Assembly (NCBI RefSeq): GCF_019097595.1
Contig: NC_080713.1
Coordinates: 3,667,199-3,731,198, forward strand
Length of the DNA: 64,000 nt
From: Hemibagrus wyckioides
Taxonomy: Eukaryota; Chordata; Actinopteri; Siluriformes; Bagridae
Reading direction: 5' to 3'
The position numbers were made by a program, and so were the translations under genes. Positions within the stretch are counted from its first letter, which is position 1, and the number at the start of each line of letters is the position of its first letter. The notes under the pieces were generated by a model. The model saw only the letters and a program-made list of their open reading frames with translations. It had not been told where the DNA came from and ran no database searches. Below are positions 1 to 11,780 of this stretch, one piece after another.

Positions 1-85
1 ACTCTCTCATCCATGTCTTTATGGACCTTGCTTTGTGCACTGGTGTGCAGTCATGTTGGAACAGGAAGGGGTCATCCCCAAACAC
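1..85 (-). mobile_element. Tc1-like family B fragment cut by window edge
   Basis: This matches the middle of the family B Tc1 derivatives seen complete at 29183 and 60972: the stretch reading, on the opposite strand, as the transposase segment around FQHDCTP. The left part is outside the window. Similarity stops near position 85, where unrelated AT-rich sequence begins. Confidence 0.8.
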
Positions 86-252
86 AATTTTCAATACAAT
101 GAAATGAAACTATAAACATGAACATTTAAAAATGCATTCATTGTCATTTGTTATCCATCCATATACATGCATGTTCGGTAGCACTTACACAGGGTCATAT
201 ATCCTGAGTCTGGAGTCTGGTGGAGCCTGAAGTCTGGGCCACCCACTACAGG

Positions 253-286
<34 letters not shown>
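253..286. repeat. (CA)n microsatellite
   Basis: About 17 uninterrupted CA units. Confidence 0.95.
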
Positions 287-289
<3 letters not shown>

Positions 290-1150
290 ACACAAATGTA
301 GAGATGCCACTCGTCCTACAAGGCTTGTCTTTGGACTGGGGAAAGAAGAACAAGAATAAAGAGTATCTACAGGAAGAACATGCAAACTCCACACACACAC
401 AGGACAGAGCCAGCGATCAGTCCCCCAAACCTGTTTAACTATAAAAGGAATAAAATACACCAGGATAAACTGTTATAGAAAAATAAGACAATTGTGTGCT
501 CCCATTTTCACTGTAACACATATTCAGTGTTGCTTTATGATCCATCAAAGCTCTCCTAACACCCTGATCGCCTAAATTTCACCCAACTTCTACACGATCA
601 TTACCAGGATGGATATGAAAACAATCCCAAAGTATGGAGCTGATTAAACTGTCGGACCAAAGGATGAGTCTCACTGACTGACTTCCCATCATCTATATCA
701 TCAAAAGGCTTCGCTCCAGGCTCTGCTAATCGAACAGCCTGGCCTTCATTAAGCCTGACCCTCGCCGTGAGCACATACCGTATGCATGTATGACTGAGTG
801 AAGAAAGAGAGCTTCCAGAAGAAAAAAGGGAAAAAAAAATTACCAATGGCTGATCTTCTATGTCTGGTTCACCCCCCAGGGAAAGAAGACTCATTAAGAG
901 ACTTCAAAGCCTGGAGAGTCTGTCTGGTTCCATACCTGTCTTCTTGTCTTCTTTCTTTATCCACACAACATGAAAAACAGAAGGGTTTAAGACAGGCTTC
1001 AAAGCGGTCATTATGCAGGAACCTACCCAAAAATTCCAGCAGGTTTCTTTGTAAAAATGGAAATATTTAAGCATGCAAGATTGATACAACACTAATGTAT
1101 CTGTTTGATACTTGAGTCTGATTGAATTAAATAGAAAAATTGTGATGAAT

Positions 1151-1413
1151 TGTGATGGCTAGACGACTGGATCACGACTACACCAAAAGAGCTTTCTTTA
1201 CCGTCTGATTATCTAAATCTGGAATGATTGACAGTTGCATGTCTCAAACTCTCTAAGATGCAGCTCTTCTGGGGCGTTCCCGGTCTGCAGTGGTCAATAT
1301 CTATGAAAAGTATCCTTTAAGTCTTTTAAGTCCTGGATTTAAAAGATTTTTTTGCTAACATCCTGGTGCCAGATCCCACAGGAATCTAGTGGAGTCCGTG
1401 CCGTCAGGGCTAT
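1151..1413 (+). mobile_element. Tc1-like family A remnant, no terminal repeats
   Basis: It carries the 'tgtgatggctag' and 'gttcccggtctgcagtggtc' segments of the transposase helix-turn-helix region, then the 'ggtgccagat...gatctagtggagtcc' tail. These are also seen in the copies at 26129 and 41324. Both terminal inverted repeats are missing, so this is an old, broken copy. Confidence 0.75.
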
Positions 1414-1681
1414 TTTTCCAGATTTTGAGAGATATTATTTAATATTAAGTGTGTCCAGTGTCAGTGCTTTCGACACTAATAATATGTTATTATACGTTAT
1501 ATAGCAATGTTTGTAGCTGCTATAGTGTAAGTGACAACAGGAACGTCTTTCTCAGATGTCCCACGATCAGAGAAAAAGTATGATCTGTCAATTTTTTAAA
1601 TAAAGAACGCTAAAACTTGTCAGCAAGCTTGTCAGCTGATGTTCAGAATCATCTTCAAATCCTGACAATGTTGTGTTGCAG

Positions 1682-1816
1682 AGCCTCTGAGCAGCGTTTC
1701 CTCTCTCGAGGTTCACTTCGACTTGCTTGACCTGACCGAACTCACGGACATGTCCGACCAGGAGCTGGCTGAGGTCTTCGTCGATTCTGAGGAGGAAAAC
1801 CCTGAGTCTCCTGCAG
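1682..1816 (+). CDS. DBNDD1: DBNDD1 internal exon (dysbindin domain-containing protein 1)
   Basis: The exon is bounded by a 'ttgtgttgcag' acceptor and a 'ctgcag|gtgag' donor. It starts at the second base of a codon and encodes about 45 residues, including [20 protein letters not shown] and [19 protein letters not shown]. This is the signature of the dysbindin domain of DBNDD1, a small cytoplasmic protein of poorly known function related to the BLOC-1 subunit dysbindin. The exon ends after one base of a glycine codon, which is completed by the terminal exon at 16735 almost 15 kb away. Upstream exons (roughly the first 60 residues in the family) are not in the window. DBNDD2 is the alternative. 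The [13 protein letters not shown] core plus the AFG3L1 neighbour favour DBNDD1. Confidence 0.93.
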
Positions 1817-2784
1817 GTGAGTCCATCATACTCACTGATGAAATCACTGCCGATGGCTTCAGAGGTCTGGGACATGATCAGTTTGTTAGAATTATATGTT
1901 ATAGAAAGATTCAACGTTAATAAAAGTTTAATATAGCAAATTAATCAACAACCTGCTTTTAATCAGATCAGGTGTACAAACAAGGAAAAAGCTTTTATTT
2001 AGTTCTTGTGTGTAATATTGTGATTATTTGTTCCCATCATTTTATTTATTTATTTATTCTAATGAAAGGTGCCAATAATTTCATAAATTCAGGAAAACAT
2101 TTATTTTTTTACTTTTTTATTTTACATTTATTTAAAATTTATATTTAACTGCTTTTTTTTTTTATAATTGGAGCATATTGTTGAGGGGTTTTTTTTTGGA
2201 GAATTTTTTATTTTATTATTATCCTTATAGCAATCAATTAATATTACATGTTATTAAATATGACACAGAATTGAGACAAATATCTCTCAGGCTTTACTCT
2301 GATCATTCATTTCGTCCCCTAGCTGTCTGTGGGCTTGACCTTATATGGGATTCTGTGGGTGGGCACAATATGCAAATGAGCTGCTTTGCAATTGATGGGT
2401 GACAAACACGCTGAATCTGGGAGAAAAGATAATTGTTTAGTTTGGCTTACGCACAAAATTTGCACAGAACAGTGATGAAGGTAGTCTTAGTGTTTGTTTA
2501 CTTGATTGACTGAAAATAAAAAAGGAGGGTTTTTTGGCAACAAGGCCACCCAAGAGACTACCTTGTTTTTCCGAGCTGCACGATAAAACGTTTATCTGAT
2601 TAATAAACGCATGCATTTTGTTAGATTTATGGTTCTTACAGAAGGTTTTAAATAGTTGGAAGGAATGGAAGCGGTCCAATCTGGAGAAGTCTGATTTGTG
2701 TAAAACCCCCCAACTGTGTCTGAGAGAATGTGACAGCTTTGTAGCAAACCCACAGCACAGAGAACAGCCATCTGTCGTGTAGAG

Positions 2785-2811
2785 CGTGTGTGTGTGTGTG
2801 TGTGTGTGTGT
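2785..2811. repeat. (GT)n microsatellite
   Basis: About 13 GT units. Confidence 0.9.
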
Positions 2812-3027
2812 CCGTCACTATAGCAGCACTGCTCATGTGTATCGACATGCATTTCTATTCAATCCTGACAGCCGCTCTTCTGATCCGGTGTCACCTTGCA
2901 ACCCCTTTAATTACCCAGCAACATGTTGCACTTTCATTTTACAGTCTGGGGACAAAAAATAACTACTTCTCACTAATCACGCTGGATATGAGCAGATTTT
3001 TGTAAGTTAATTATGAAATATGATAAC

Positions 3028-3245
3028 ATCATCTACCGTTTTACTCTTTCAAATATTTATTAATTTCACTTATGCAGTCATTTAATATTAACGACTTAAA
3101 ATGAATGCAGAAATAAAGATAAATAAGACTACAACAGAGACAACAAGAGCAAAAGTAATGGCTCCTTATAAAACGAGGAAGAGTTCATGTGTGTATGTGT
3201 CTGAGATATTAGAACGAAAGGTATTATACATATAGAACTAAAATA
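3028..3245. repeat. Dispersed repeat, copy 1
   Basis: It shares the 'catcatctacc' start, the 'caaaagtaatgg' core and the 'gaggaagagttcatgtg' and 'tgtctgagatatta' blocks with a second copy at 6212-6395. The family is not recognised. There is no coding potential. Confidence 0.7.
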
Positions 3246-3415
3246 TTATATATATAAGTTCGAAAGCCGATCAATCGAGGTTGGTATGTATGTTTCCGAA
3301 CCATGTTTGTGTAAATGATCCTGCAGTAGATTTATAAATAAATTAGACAATTGTCAGATTAAATCACATTTTATTATATCTTTATATTTATCAGGATATA
3401 AGTGTGTTATTAAAT

Positions 3416-3590
3416 GTGTATTATATAGAAATTAATGAATTAATTAAAACATAAAATAAATATACCAATAAGTAAAGAAAATAAATAAATAAATAAATAA
3501 GTGAATAAATCAATAAAATAAATACAAAATAAAATAAATATATCAATCAATCAATCAATCAATAAACCAATAAATAAATAAATAATAAGA
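3416..3590. repeat. AT-rich imperfect (ATAA)n tract
   Basis: Runs of aaat/aata and atca units, interrupted. Confidence 0.8.
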
Positions 3591-4889
3591 AAAGCATTAT
3601 TACACTAGTGGCACTCTTTCTAAGTAGCTATAGGTCACATGAAGCTGAAAAGAAATCTACAAAAATAATAAATCATAATAAAATTTCAAAATATAATAAT
3701 ATTCACCCAGAAAACGATTTTGGCTCCTAAATACAGAAAGAAATGTTTAATAACTGCTATACACACCCATAAACACTTCTATTCCTATCACATAATATAA
3801 TCTTAAGTATTTAAGGCAAACTACGAATAATATTTACATGAAAGTCAACCATGATGAGCTCCAGCGAGGCTGAATAAATAATTCATGCAGCACAGAATCT
3901 CTTGAATGCATAAAAATGACGTGAATCACTTCACTTAAGTTTAGCTCCGCTGACTAATCTCACGTGTTGACCAAGATTAAAATACACTGAACGTTGCACT
4001 CGTTTTATACTAAGTACCGTCTCTGGCATACTGTGTGGTGTGTTTTCTCATAACCAGCAGTGACAGCACAGCTGCTGTATGCAACCAGTCACACAAAATT
4101 ACAGACTCTCTCTGGATGCTAGCGCTGCTAACGCTGAAGGTTTTCCAGCACACAGCATGCAGCAGTTGTATAAACAGCTCCGTTCCCCAGCACGGGGTAC
4201 GACTGGGACACGTGGAGTGGCTTAAAAAGGCAGCATAAGAGAGGAAACGCAGTCAGACAGACACTTTACAGTAGTGAAGCTCACTGAAAAAGGGGTTTTA
4301 TCCTCCATCTAATTATACAGCACACTCACTAGCTATTACACTTAGCCGTGCATCATCCTGTCAGCTTTTGGAAACTGGCGAGCGCTGTAGCAGATGCGAT
4401 ATTGGCAATATCATGCAATGGTGAGGTGTTGGGTAGTTTTAGACAAATACAAGTATTATTGAATGATATACACTGTGTTTAGAGTGAACCCTGTGGGCCA
4501 CAGACTGCTTTAAATAATTAGTTAAAACTTTAAATAATCAAAAAGTTTAAATAAAATAGTAAATGTTTAATGTTCTGGATTCAGTTTTGTGAAAATGTGC
4601 AAAAGGTCTGATTTTCCTGGAGTCTCATCTCATTTCTTCACAGGAAATGCTGTCGTTAAAGCCGTAAAAAAATTACTCAGAAACTGTTACAATTCATGTC
4701 AATATTTCTTTCACATGTCGGTGATGATACCATTTTTTAAAAAAAAAAAAAAGCTATATAGATATACACAGAAGTTTGATAAGCACAATATCTCTTCGTC
4801 TGTTTTTATTAGCTGTATTTTTTCCATTATTTTTCTTTAATCTCTTTTGTATTTTTTTCCACTTATTTCCTTAGGGTGGCTTTAACTGT

Positions 4890-5177
4890 AAAAAAAATTA
4901 AAAAATAAAAAATAATGAAAAATTGTAAAAAATAAAATAAAAAGAAATAAAAATAAAAAAAATAAAAAATTATATAGCGCTAACAAAGTCTGAAATATTG
5001 TGTTAATAAATAAGTAAATAAATAATATAGCACTAACAAAGTCTGAAATTTTGACTTTATAAATAAATAAATTAATTAAATAAAAATAATAAAATAAAAT
5101 AAATGAAAAATGTATTAATAAATAAATAAATAATATAGCACTAACAAAGTCTGAAATCTTGTGAGTTAATAAATACA

Positions 5178-5232
<55 letters not shown>

Positions 5233-5318
5233 ATATAGCACTAACAAAGTCTGAAAGTTTGAGTTTATAAATAAATAAATAAATTATATAGCGCTAAAGA
5301 AGACTGAAATCCTGTGAG
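4890..5318. repeat. (AAAT)n tract with five embedded 'tatagcactaacaaagtctg' units
   Basis: Stretches of AAAT tetranucleotide of varying length separate five copies of a conserved ~25-bp unit starting near 4972, 5026, 5134, 5234 and 5285. The outer two carry 'gcgcta' where the inner three carry 'gcacta'. Confidence 0.85.
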
Positions 5319-5320
5319 TT

Positions 5321-5386
<66 letters not shown>
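5319..5386. repeat. (GT)n-(AT)n compound microsatellite
   Basis: A short GT run passes directly into about 28 TA units. Confidence 0.95.
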
Positions 5387-5396
<10 letters not shown>

Positions 5397-5655
5397 TGTG
5401 GCCAATGCCTCGTTTCGTAAAAGGATAATCATCACGAAAAATTAATAGTACAACAATTTAGAAACCTGAGTCCATTCTTTATCTCTAGCTTTCTGCTTTC
5501 CTTCATCTTTGTGCTTAATTTCGCCCCGTCGTCTCCAGACTAAACACTGGCGTCTACACTAATGCAGCGTGTTTCCTCCCTTCATGAGAAACCAGATGCA
5601 TCTGTAATGAGCCTGGAGAAATGTGGCAGCTCCTGACTGCACAGGTGCAAGTGTA

Positions 5656-5692
5656 GAAGAGGAAGAGGAGGAGGAGGAGGAGGAGGAGGAGG
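5656..5692. repeat. (GGA)n microsatellite
   Basis: About 11 gga/gag units. Confidence 0.85.
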
Positions 5693-5982
5693 GATCAGAG
5701 CAATGAGGCCAAACAGCGCCTACACACTGTGTACTTCAGATGGTTTTATTGGAGCAGTGACAGTACGGCTGGCCGACGTCTAGCCTCTTGTCTGATAAAT
5801 GGAGGTTTTTGCACATGGCTAATGGGTTTAAGTGGACACTCGTGAGAGAGCCGACATCAAGCTCTTCCTGTCGAGTGTCTCACTAAAGCCATGGGTGGAG
5901 GCATGAGTGTGACCTTGTCTAGGACACAGACACGCATCCAAAAACCACTCTAACACTCCAGACTGAGTCGAGATGAATCACC

Positions 5983-6141
5983 TGGCCCTCGTCTGTCAAT
6001 CATCTGAACGTGACCATCACTGTGTCATTCTCTTAATAACTTGGACACACTATAGTGAACATTATGGATATGCAGCTTGGTCTAATTTATCGTTTCCATA
6101 GCAACAACTCATCCACAGGGACATGTATCATACGGTCCTGT
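5983..6141. repeat. Local duplication, copy 1
   Basis: It begins 'ggccctcgtctgtcaatcat' and ends 'tacggtcctgtc'. The second copy is at 6403-6600 in the same orientation. Shared blocks include 'cttggacacac', 'gtgaacattatgg', 'gatttatcgtttc'/'aatttatcgtttc' and 'catagcaacaactcat'. Confidence 0.85.
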
Positions 6142-6211
6142 CAGGTTGAAACAAAACATTCATGAGTTGAACGATCGGCTTCAGTTCATATAACTCCTGA
6201 GTTACTGTGCT

Positions 6212-6395
6212 ACATCATCTACCATTTACTCTGTCAAATATTACACAATAGATTAATATTAACAAATCCAGAAGACTAGGCGATCAACAAGAACAAAAGT
6301 AATGGCGCCCTATGAGACGAGGAAGAGTTCATGTGCGAATGTGTCTGAGATATTAAAAAGAAAGGTATTATATAAAGCTAAAATATTATATGAAG
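6212..6395. repeat. Dispersed repeat, copy 2
   Basis: Second copy of the repeat at 3028-3245. It sits between the two copies of the 5983/6403 duplication. Confidence 0.7.
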
Positions 6396-6402
6396 TTGCA
6401 GT

Positions 6403-6600
6403 GGCCCTCGTCTGTCAATCATCCGAACGTGATCGCCATCGTGTTGTGCTATCGATGGGTTGTCATTCCCTTAATGACTTGGACACACAGTGGTGAACAT
6501 TATGGGTGTTAGTGTTAATGTAGCTTGATATGATTTATCGTTTCTATAGCAACCACTCATTCACAGGGATATGTATCATATGGTCCTGTCCTGTAAATGA
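6403..6600. repeat. Local duplication, copy 2
   Basis: Diverged copy of 5983-6141, with small insertions around 6445-6465 and 6505-6520. Confidence 0.85.
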
Positions 6601-7569
6601 TTGATTTTGAGCAAATGATTTCTTCTTGAATTGGCAAAATCCCAAACACAGGATTTTGATGTAATAACGTTCTGTGAGGGAAGAGGGATTTGACCGAATG
6701 ACACCACATGACATGTCTCGACCCGGATCTTTAGAAAATCTGCGCTAATGTGCATTCATTTCTGCAAAATGACAAAATGACAAAATCCTGGAGAGACCAT
6801 TCATGGACACTTCATTCAATCGAACACTGATAATAAACTATAACCCTGTTGTTATCTAACAAGGAAAAACCGAAGCGAAGATGCTACGACGTTCAATGTG
6901 CTTGTATGGAAGGAGTCTCCAGTGTCAGTGCTTTGTTCCTGTTTTCCAACACAGGAAAGTCTTCAGGACAGAGGAGCTGTGGACAATAATGTTTCCTTTT
7001 TAGAAAAGAGAGTCTAGTGAAAAGACTCTTTATAGCTGCTATAATGAAAGCTATAAGAGGAACTAGCAGACCTTCCACAGGTTTATATAATCATAAACTA
7101 AACATATCGTTCTTATATTAATTCATTTTATTTATTTTATATAAATGTAGATAATTATAATCTTAACCGTTTGCTCATGTGTTGACAGTGTGACAGAATG
7201 TTTTATTTCTCAGCTGCACAGTAAAATCTCATGCTTGTGATACTCCAGAATCCAGGCTCATGAACGTGGACACGTCCGCAGCTGTTCCACAGGAGTCCAG
7301 CTCTTCATCTTACTCAAATTCTCGCTCTAAGTCGTTCTTACACATCTGCGTGTTCATAGCTATAGCTAAAGATTTTATTCTAGTACAGTCTGAGTTGAAA
7401 TCCTGCATTACAGAGCTGGAGGGCAGGAGGAGGATGTTTGTACTCCAGACAAGATGTGTTAGACATGAATCACGGTGAAAATGATGAATCAGTAGCCTCT
7501 CTGTGATGGACAGATGTGCTCTGAGTCTCCAGAAAAAAAAAAAGATATAAGACATAAGGGAAGGAATTG

Positions 7570-7802
7570 ATGTTGTTCTTTCTGCTGATCCCAGTTTGGG
7601 GTCGCCACAGTGGATCATTTGGTCCGCATATTTTGAATTGGCACAGGGTTTACTTCCTGACTCAACCCTCCCATTTTATCCGAGCTTGGGACGAGCACTG
7701 AGATTTAACACTTCTCTGGCTGGGTTAGCTTCCTGCCCAGGAATTGAACCCAGGCCATGTCAATAAGAGAACCAGGTCCTGCTGCTGGACTACCAGGAAG
7801 CT
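7570..7802. repeat. Interspersed repeat, family not recognised
   Basis: This GC-richer block stands out from the AT-rich surroundings. It carries 'ttggggtcgccacagtggat' and 'gaattgaacccaggccatg', phrases typical of fish interspersed repeats. The last 'cttaagggaaggaattgat' repeats the sequence just before it (near 7556-7571), which looks like a target-site duplication of about 14 bp. Confidence 0.6.
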
Positions 7803-7944
7803 TAAGGGAAGGAATTGATCAAGTCAAAGCCTTCCTTGGTTAAAAGTGGAAGAATTTGGTCAGAAATGAAGTGAGTGTAAATTCTAAAATAGTATGTGTT
7901 TTACCTGGATAAAATTAAGTTATAACTTATCTAAACTTGGGGAT

Positions 7945-8105
7945 TGGGTAGCTTAGAGCTAAAGGTGTTGACTACTGATCAGAAGGTTGTGAGTTCAAAT
8001 CCCAGGTTCACCAAAGCTGCCACTGCTGGGACCCTGAGCAAGGCCCTTAACACTCTGTATAAATGAGATAAAAATTTGCTCTGGATAAGGACGCCTGCCA
8101 AACTT
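7945..8105 (+). repeat. tRNA-derived SINE
   Basis: A B-box-like 'ggttgtgagttcaaatcc' follows a degenerate A-box region. After it come 'gctgccactgctggg', 'ctgagcaaggcccttaac' and 'tctggataaggacgcctgcc', the body of a widespread fish tRNA-derived SINE. A decayed relative lies at 57224. Confidence 0.75.
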
Positions 8106-8310
8106 TTTAAAATGTCATACAATCTCTGTAGCTTTGCTGCTCATATGGCGGGCTACAACTATGTATTTGATAATGAATTAAATATCAACCCAATATGTAC
8201 CATTATTTTTACAGAATTTTACTGAAACTGATAGCTACTGTATTCGATTCTATGCTAATCTGACGTGCTAATCTATCATGCTAAAGAATTTAGTTAAACA
8301 TAGCTAAGGG

Positions 8311-8668
8311 CAGCACGGTGGCTTAGTGGTTAGCACTGTTGCCTCACAGCAAGGTCTTGCGTTCGAATCCCAGGGGCCTTTCTGTGTGGAGTTTGCATGT
8401 TCTCCCCGTGTCTGTGTGGGTTTACTCCGGTTTCCTCACACAATCCAAAAACATGTACATTAGGTTGATTGGTAATTCTAAATTGCCCATAGGAGTGAGT
8501 GTGTGTGTGGTTTTCTGTCTATATATGTGTGTGGCCCTGTGATGGACTGGTGACCTGTCCAGGGTGTACCCCTGCCTTTCACCCAATGTGTGCTGTGATA
8601 GGCTCCAGCAGATCCCTGTGACCCTAATTAGGAATAAACCGGGTATAGAAAATGGATGGATGGAAATA
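8311..8668 (+). repeat. tRNA-derived SINE with (ATGG)n tail
   Basis: The head 'cagcacggtggcttagtggt' and B-box-like 'gcgttcgaatccca' form a tRNA-like RNA polymerase III promoter. The body has 'tgtggagtttgcatgttctc' and ends in 'ggctccagcagatccctgtg' and an atggatgg tail. This is a common, near full-length fish SINE. Confidence 0.8.
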
Positions 8669-9071
8669 TAGCTAGCTAATGTTAGCAAATTACCTCAAAG
8701 AAACTCATTGTTTCTAGAGAGGTAAAGAAGATGCCTCATTTTACTCATGCCTCGTTTTACTTTGCTTACTCTAGATTTAAGTAATCTTAATCAAGTATTT
8801 TCCGTTCGGTACGCATCCATTTTTATCTGAGGACGCCCATTTTTTTCTCAGACGAACAAAAAACAAGAAGGGATAAACGTTGTATTTGATTATGAGTGTG
8901 TTTCTTGGAGTTGCGAGCACGTCTGTCCATCACTATGGCAGCATTTTTATCATCCTACGCATCAGCTTAAGCGTGCAGGCTATTCTAATGGGCGTCATAT
9001 GGGACAAAGCAGAGAAAACACAGACAACATATGACGTGTGTTCGGGAGCGGTTGGAAGCCTGACTCACTGT

Positions 9072-9098
9072 TCTCTCTCTCTCTCTCTCTCTCTCTCC
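9072..9098. repeat. (CT)n microsatellite
   Basis: About 13 CT units. Confidence 0.9.
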
Positions 9099-9683
9099 AG
9101 CAGATTAAATGCCATTCAAATGAAATACAAGTGCAGCTTAACAGCGTACAGTGTTTCTAAAGAGCAGAAACCGCATCACGAGGCTGGTTCTGTGAGAGAC
9201 ACCAGATGTAAATGCCAGAAAGATGAAAAAAGCTCCTCTTGCGTCCAGCGTTTAGCAGAAGGCTTTATCCAGAGGATCTCTGTCATAAACAAAGCCTGCT
9301 GGTAGGGAGGAGGTCAGTGTAGGAAAAAAAACAGGAAGAAATCAAAACATAAAGTCATTAAGTTAATGAAATAGGTGCTAATTGGAGCGCCGGGTGAAGA
9401 TGGAGGACATTAGTCGTTGTTTAAAGACATACAGATGTTTATTCCAACACCTGGGTCCCAGGACTGTCTTGACATTTGTTGCTTGAGGGATGCTGGGCAG
9501 AGTTTCCGCCAACACTAGAGAAGATGGCTTCAGGTCAGATATCTGTGGCCAGAAACATAAGGTTCATGAAGGAAACGCAGCAATGGAGTGAAATGGGAGA
9601 ACTTGGGCAGGATGAAAAAGAGTAATGAAGCTAAGTTAATTAGTCTTTATTTCTTCATTACTGCACAGTGAAATTCTTTCTTC

Positions 9684-9865
9684 ACATATCCCACCCTTGG
9701 GGGTTGGGGTCAGAGCACAGGGTCAGCTATGATGCAGCACCCCTGGAGCAGGGTGGGTTGGGGGCATTGCTCAAGGACCTAACAGTGGCAGCTTGGTGGT
9801 GTTTGGGCTTGAACCCTGACCCTGGTCAAACCCAGAGCCTTAACCACTTGAGCTACCACCATTCC
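9684..9865. repeat. Interspersed repeat, SINE-like
   Basis: A GC-rich island with 'gggcattgctcaaggaccta', 'gcttgaaccctgaccctgg' and 'cttaaccacttgagctacc'. This is the usual wording of fish tRNA-like or LINE-tail repeats. Family not assigned. Confidence 0.55.
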
Positions 9866-10825
9866 ACTCAAATCAACTCAACTCAACAGAGCTAACTCAA
9901 AGCTGAGTTCTAGTCCAGTTATGTACAAGGGTCAGATGGCACAATGTCCACAGTTGAGCTGATCCGAAGAAGCTCCTGAATGGTCTCTGTGGATAGAAAA
10001 GACTGGATGCCTAAAGGAGAAAGCTTTTAGGTGAGAAGGGATGAGAATATTAGATGTTTGTTAGGAAGTACGTGTACGGTGAATTGTGGTGTGATACGAA
10101 CAGCTGGAGTTTATATCAATATCTAAGACTAGGATTAGATCCAGTTATGGCCATGTCAAAAGAGAGGCTGAGGTCAGTTCAAGATAGAATCCAAATAAGA
10201 TAAAACGAGACCAGGTTGATGAAGTTAGTGAGCTCATGAACAATGCACTGACCAAGACCATGTACACATGAGAATAAATCCAGACTGGCCTCTCTGTGTC
10301 TGGCTTTTATCCGCGTGATGAATTCGAGTTTTTCACTGCTGCTCTCCTTAAATCCTGTTCTTTTCCCTCGACGGCTGATTTGTGAAAGGTCAGAGTTCAC
10401 TCCTGTTCATCTTGTGACCTAAAATTTCTCCAGCTCCAGATATAAATAAGACGCCACACCTCTACTGAGTTATCAGGTCAGAAAGTTTCAGGTCTTTATT
10501 TATAACAGCAGCTTTAGCGTTTCTATAGTAACAGTGCTCTGTCTTATTCAATAGAAAAGGATGTTATTTCACAAATTAGTAGTGAGTGTTTTAATTTATT
10601 TAATTTATTACTAATGTAACATAAATGAGGCAGATCTAAATTTAAGGGTGATGCTTGCAATAAAGATCATTTTGAATTTAAAAAAAAAACTTGGAACATT
10701 GAAATTAAGTGTAAGATGAAGGTTTATTATTAGAGAGGAGGCAAACTGTTGAACTCAACTGTGAAATACAAACAAATAGCTAGCATTTAATAATAAATCT
10801 TGATCTTGAAGATTTAAATGCATAT

Positions 10826-11662
10826 GAGACACTGAGAGACTGAGGCAGTGAGACAGTGAGAGAGTGGGGCAGTGTAAAAGCGAGACAGTGACAAAGTGTA
10901 AGAGTGTGAGAGTGAGACAGAGAGAGATTAAGGTAGTCAGTGAGAGAGTGAGACACAGAGAGCGAGACAGTGAGAGTGAGACAGTAAGACAGTGAGATAG
11001 TGAGAGAGTAAGACAGTGAGATAGTAAGAGAGTGAGACAGTGAGAGATTGAGGGAGTGTGAAAAGTGTGAGAGTGAGACAATGAGAGAGCAACACACAGA
11101 GTGAGACAGTGAGAGAGCAAGACAATGAGAGATTGAGGCTGTCAGACAGAGTAAGATTGAGACAGAGAGAGAGTGAGGCAGTAAAATAGTGAGACATTCA
11201 GAGACTGAGACAGTGAGAAGTTAGACAGAGAGAGGGTGAGACCGTGAAAGAGCAGGGCAGTGAGAGAGCGAGAGAGTGAGACATTCAGAGAATAAGACAG
11301 TGAAAGAATGAGAGAGTAAAACTGTAAGAGAACGAGACAGAGAGAGATTGAGGCAGTAAGAGAATGAGACAGTGAGAGAGGGAGACAGAGAAGGGACGAG
11401 ACAGTGAGATAGAGAGAGTGAGAGAGCGAGACATTGAGAGAGTGAGACAGTGAGAGAGAGAGACAGTGTGAGATTTAGACAGTGAGAGAGTGAGACAGTG
11501 AGAGACTGAGATAGAGAGAGCAAGACAGTGCGAGAGTGAGAGAATAAGACAGTGAGGCACTGAGAGAGCGAGACACTGTGAGAGAGAGACACTGTGAGAG
11601 AGAGACACTGTGAGTGTGAGACAGTGTGAGTGTGAGACAGTGAAAGAGAAAAGGCTGAGTGT
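10826..11662. repeat. GA-rich degenerate array (gagacagtgagagagt)
   Basis: About 840 bp of almost pure purine on the + strand, made of shuffled gagaca / gtgaga / gagagt units. The opposite strand reads as serine-leucine-rich open frames in all phases, which is a composition effect. It lies 120 bp before the 55-bp minisatellite. Confidence 0.9.
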
Positions 11663-11780
11663 CAGTGTGAGAGCAGACGGTTCCAGCATCCATATTCATG
11701 AGCCGTCACTCAAATGCCAGAGCGATGTCCTTGAATGAGCTGCAGTGAGCTGACTGGAATTCCAAGTGTTATCTGATCAA

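Larger units (their letters stand above)
86..1681. other. Upstream DBNDD1 intron sequence, repeats only
   Basis: No exon is recognisable on either strand. There is a CA microsatellite at 253-286. Near 360-395 there is a short stretch resembling the reverse of the SINE at 8311 (the part with the 'tttgcatgtt' motif). A Tc1 remnant lies at 1151-1413 and a fragment of the 'ccagtgtcagtgctt' dispersed repeat near 1455. The N-terminal DBNDD1 exons expected from the family are not visible here and are probably further left. Confidence 0.5.

Noticed and set aside
601..894. 97-codon - strand frame as a possible gene or DBNDD1 exon
   Set aside because: No recognisable motif, no fit to DBNDD1 and wrong strand.
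4882..5247. Frame of LFIYLFIYLFIYL repeats resembling a membrane protein
   Set aside because: Translation of the AAAT microsatellite.
10755..11699. Serine/leucine/histidine-rich frames over the GA arrays (also 15736-16679)
   Set aside because: Low-complexity translation of purine arrays; all phases are open.
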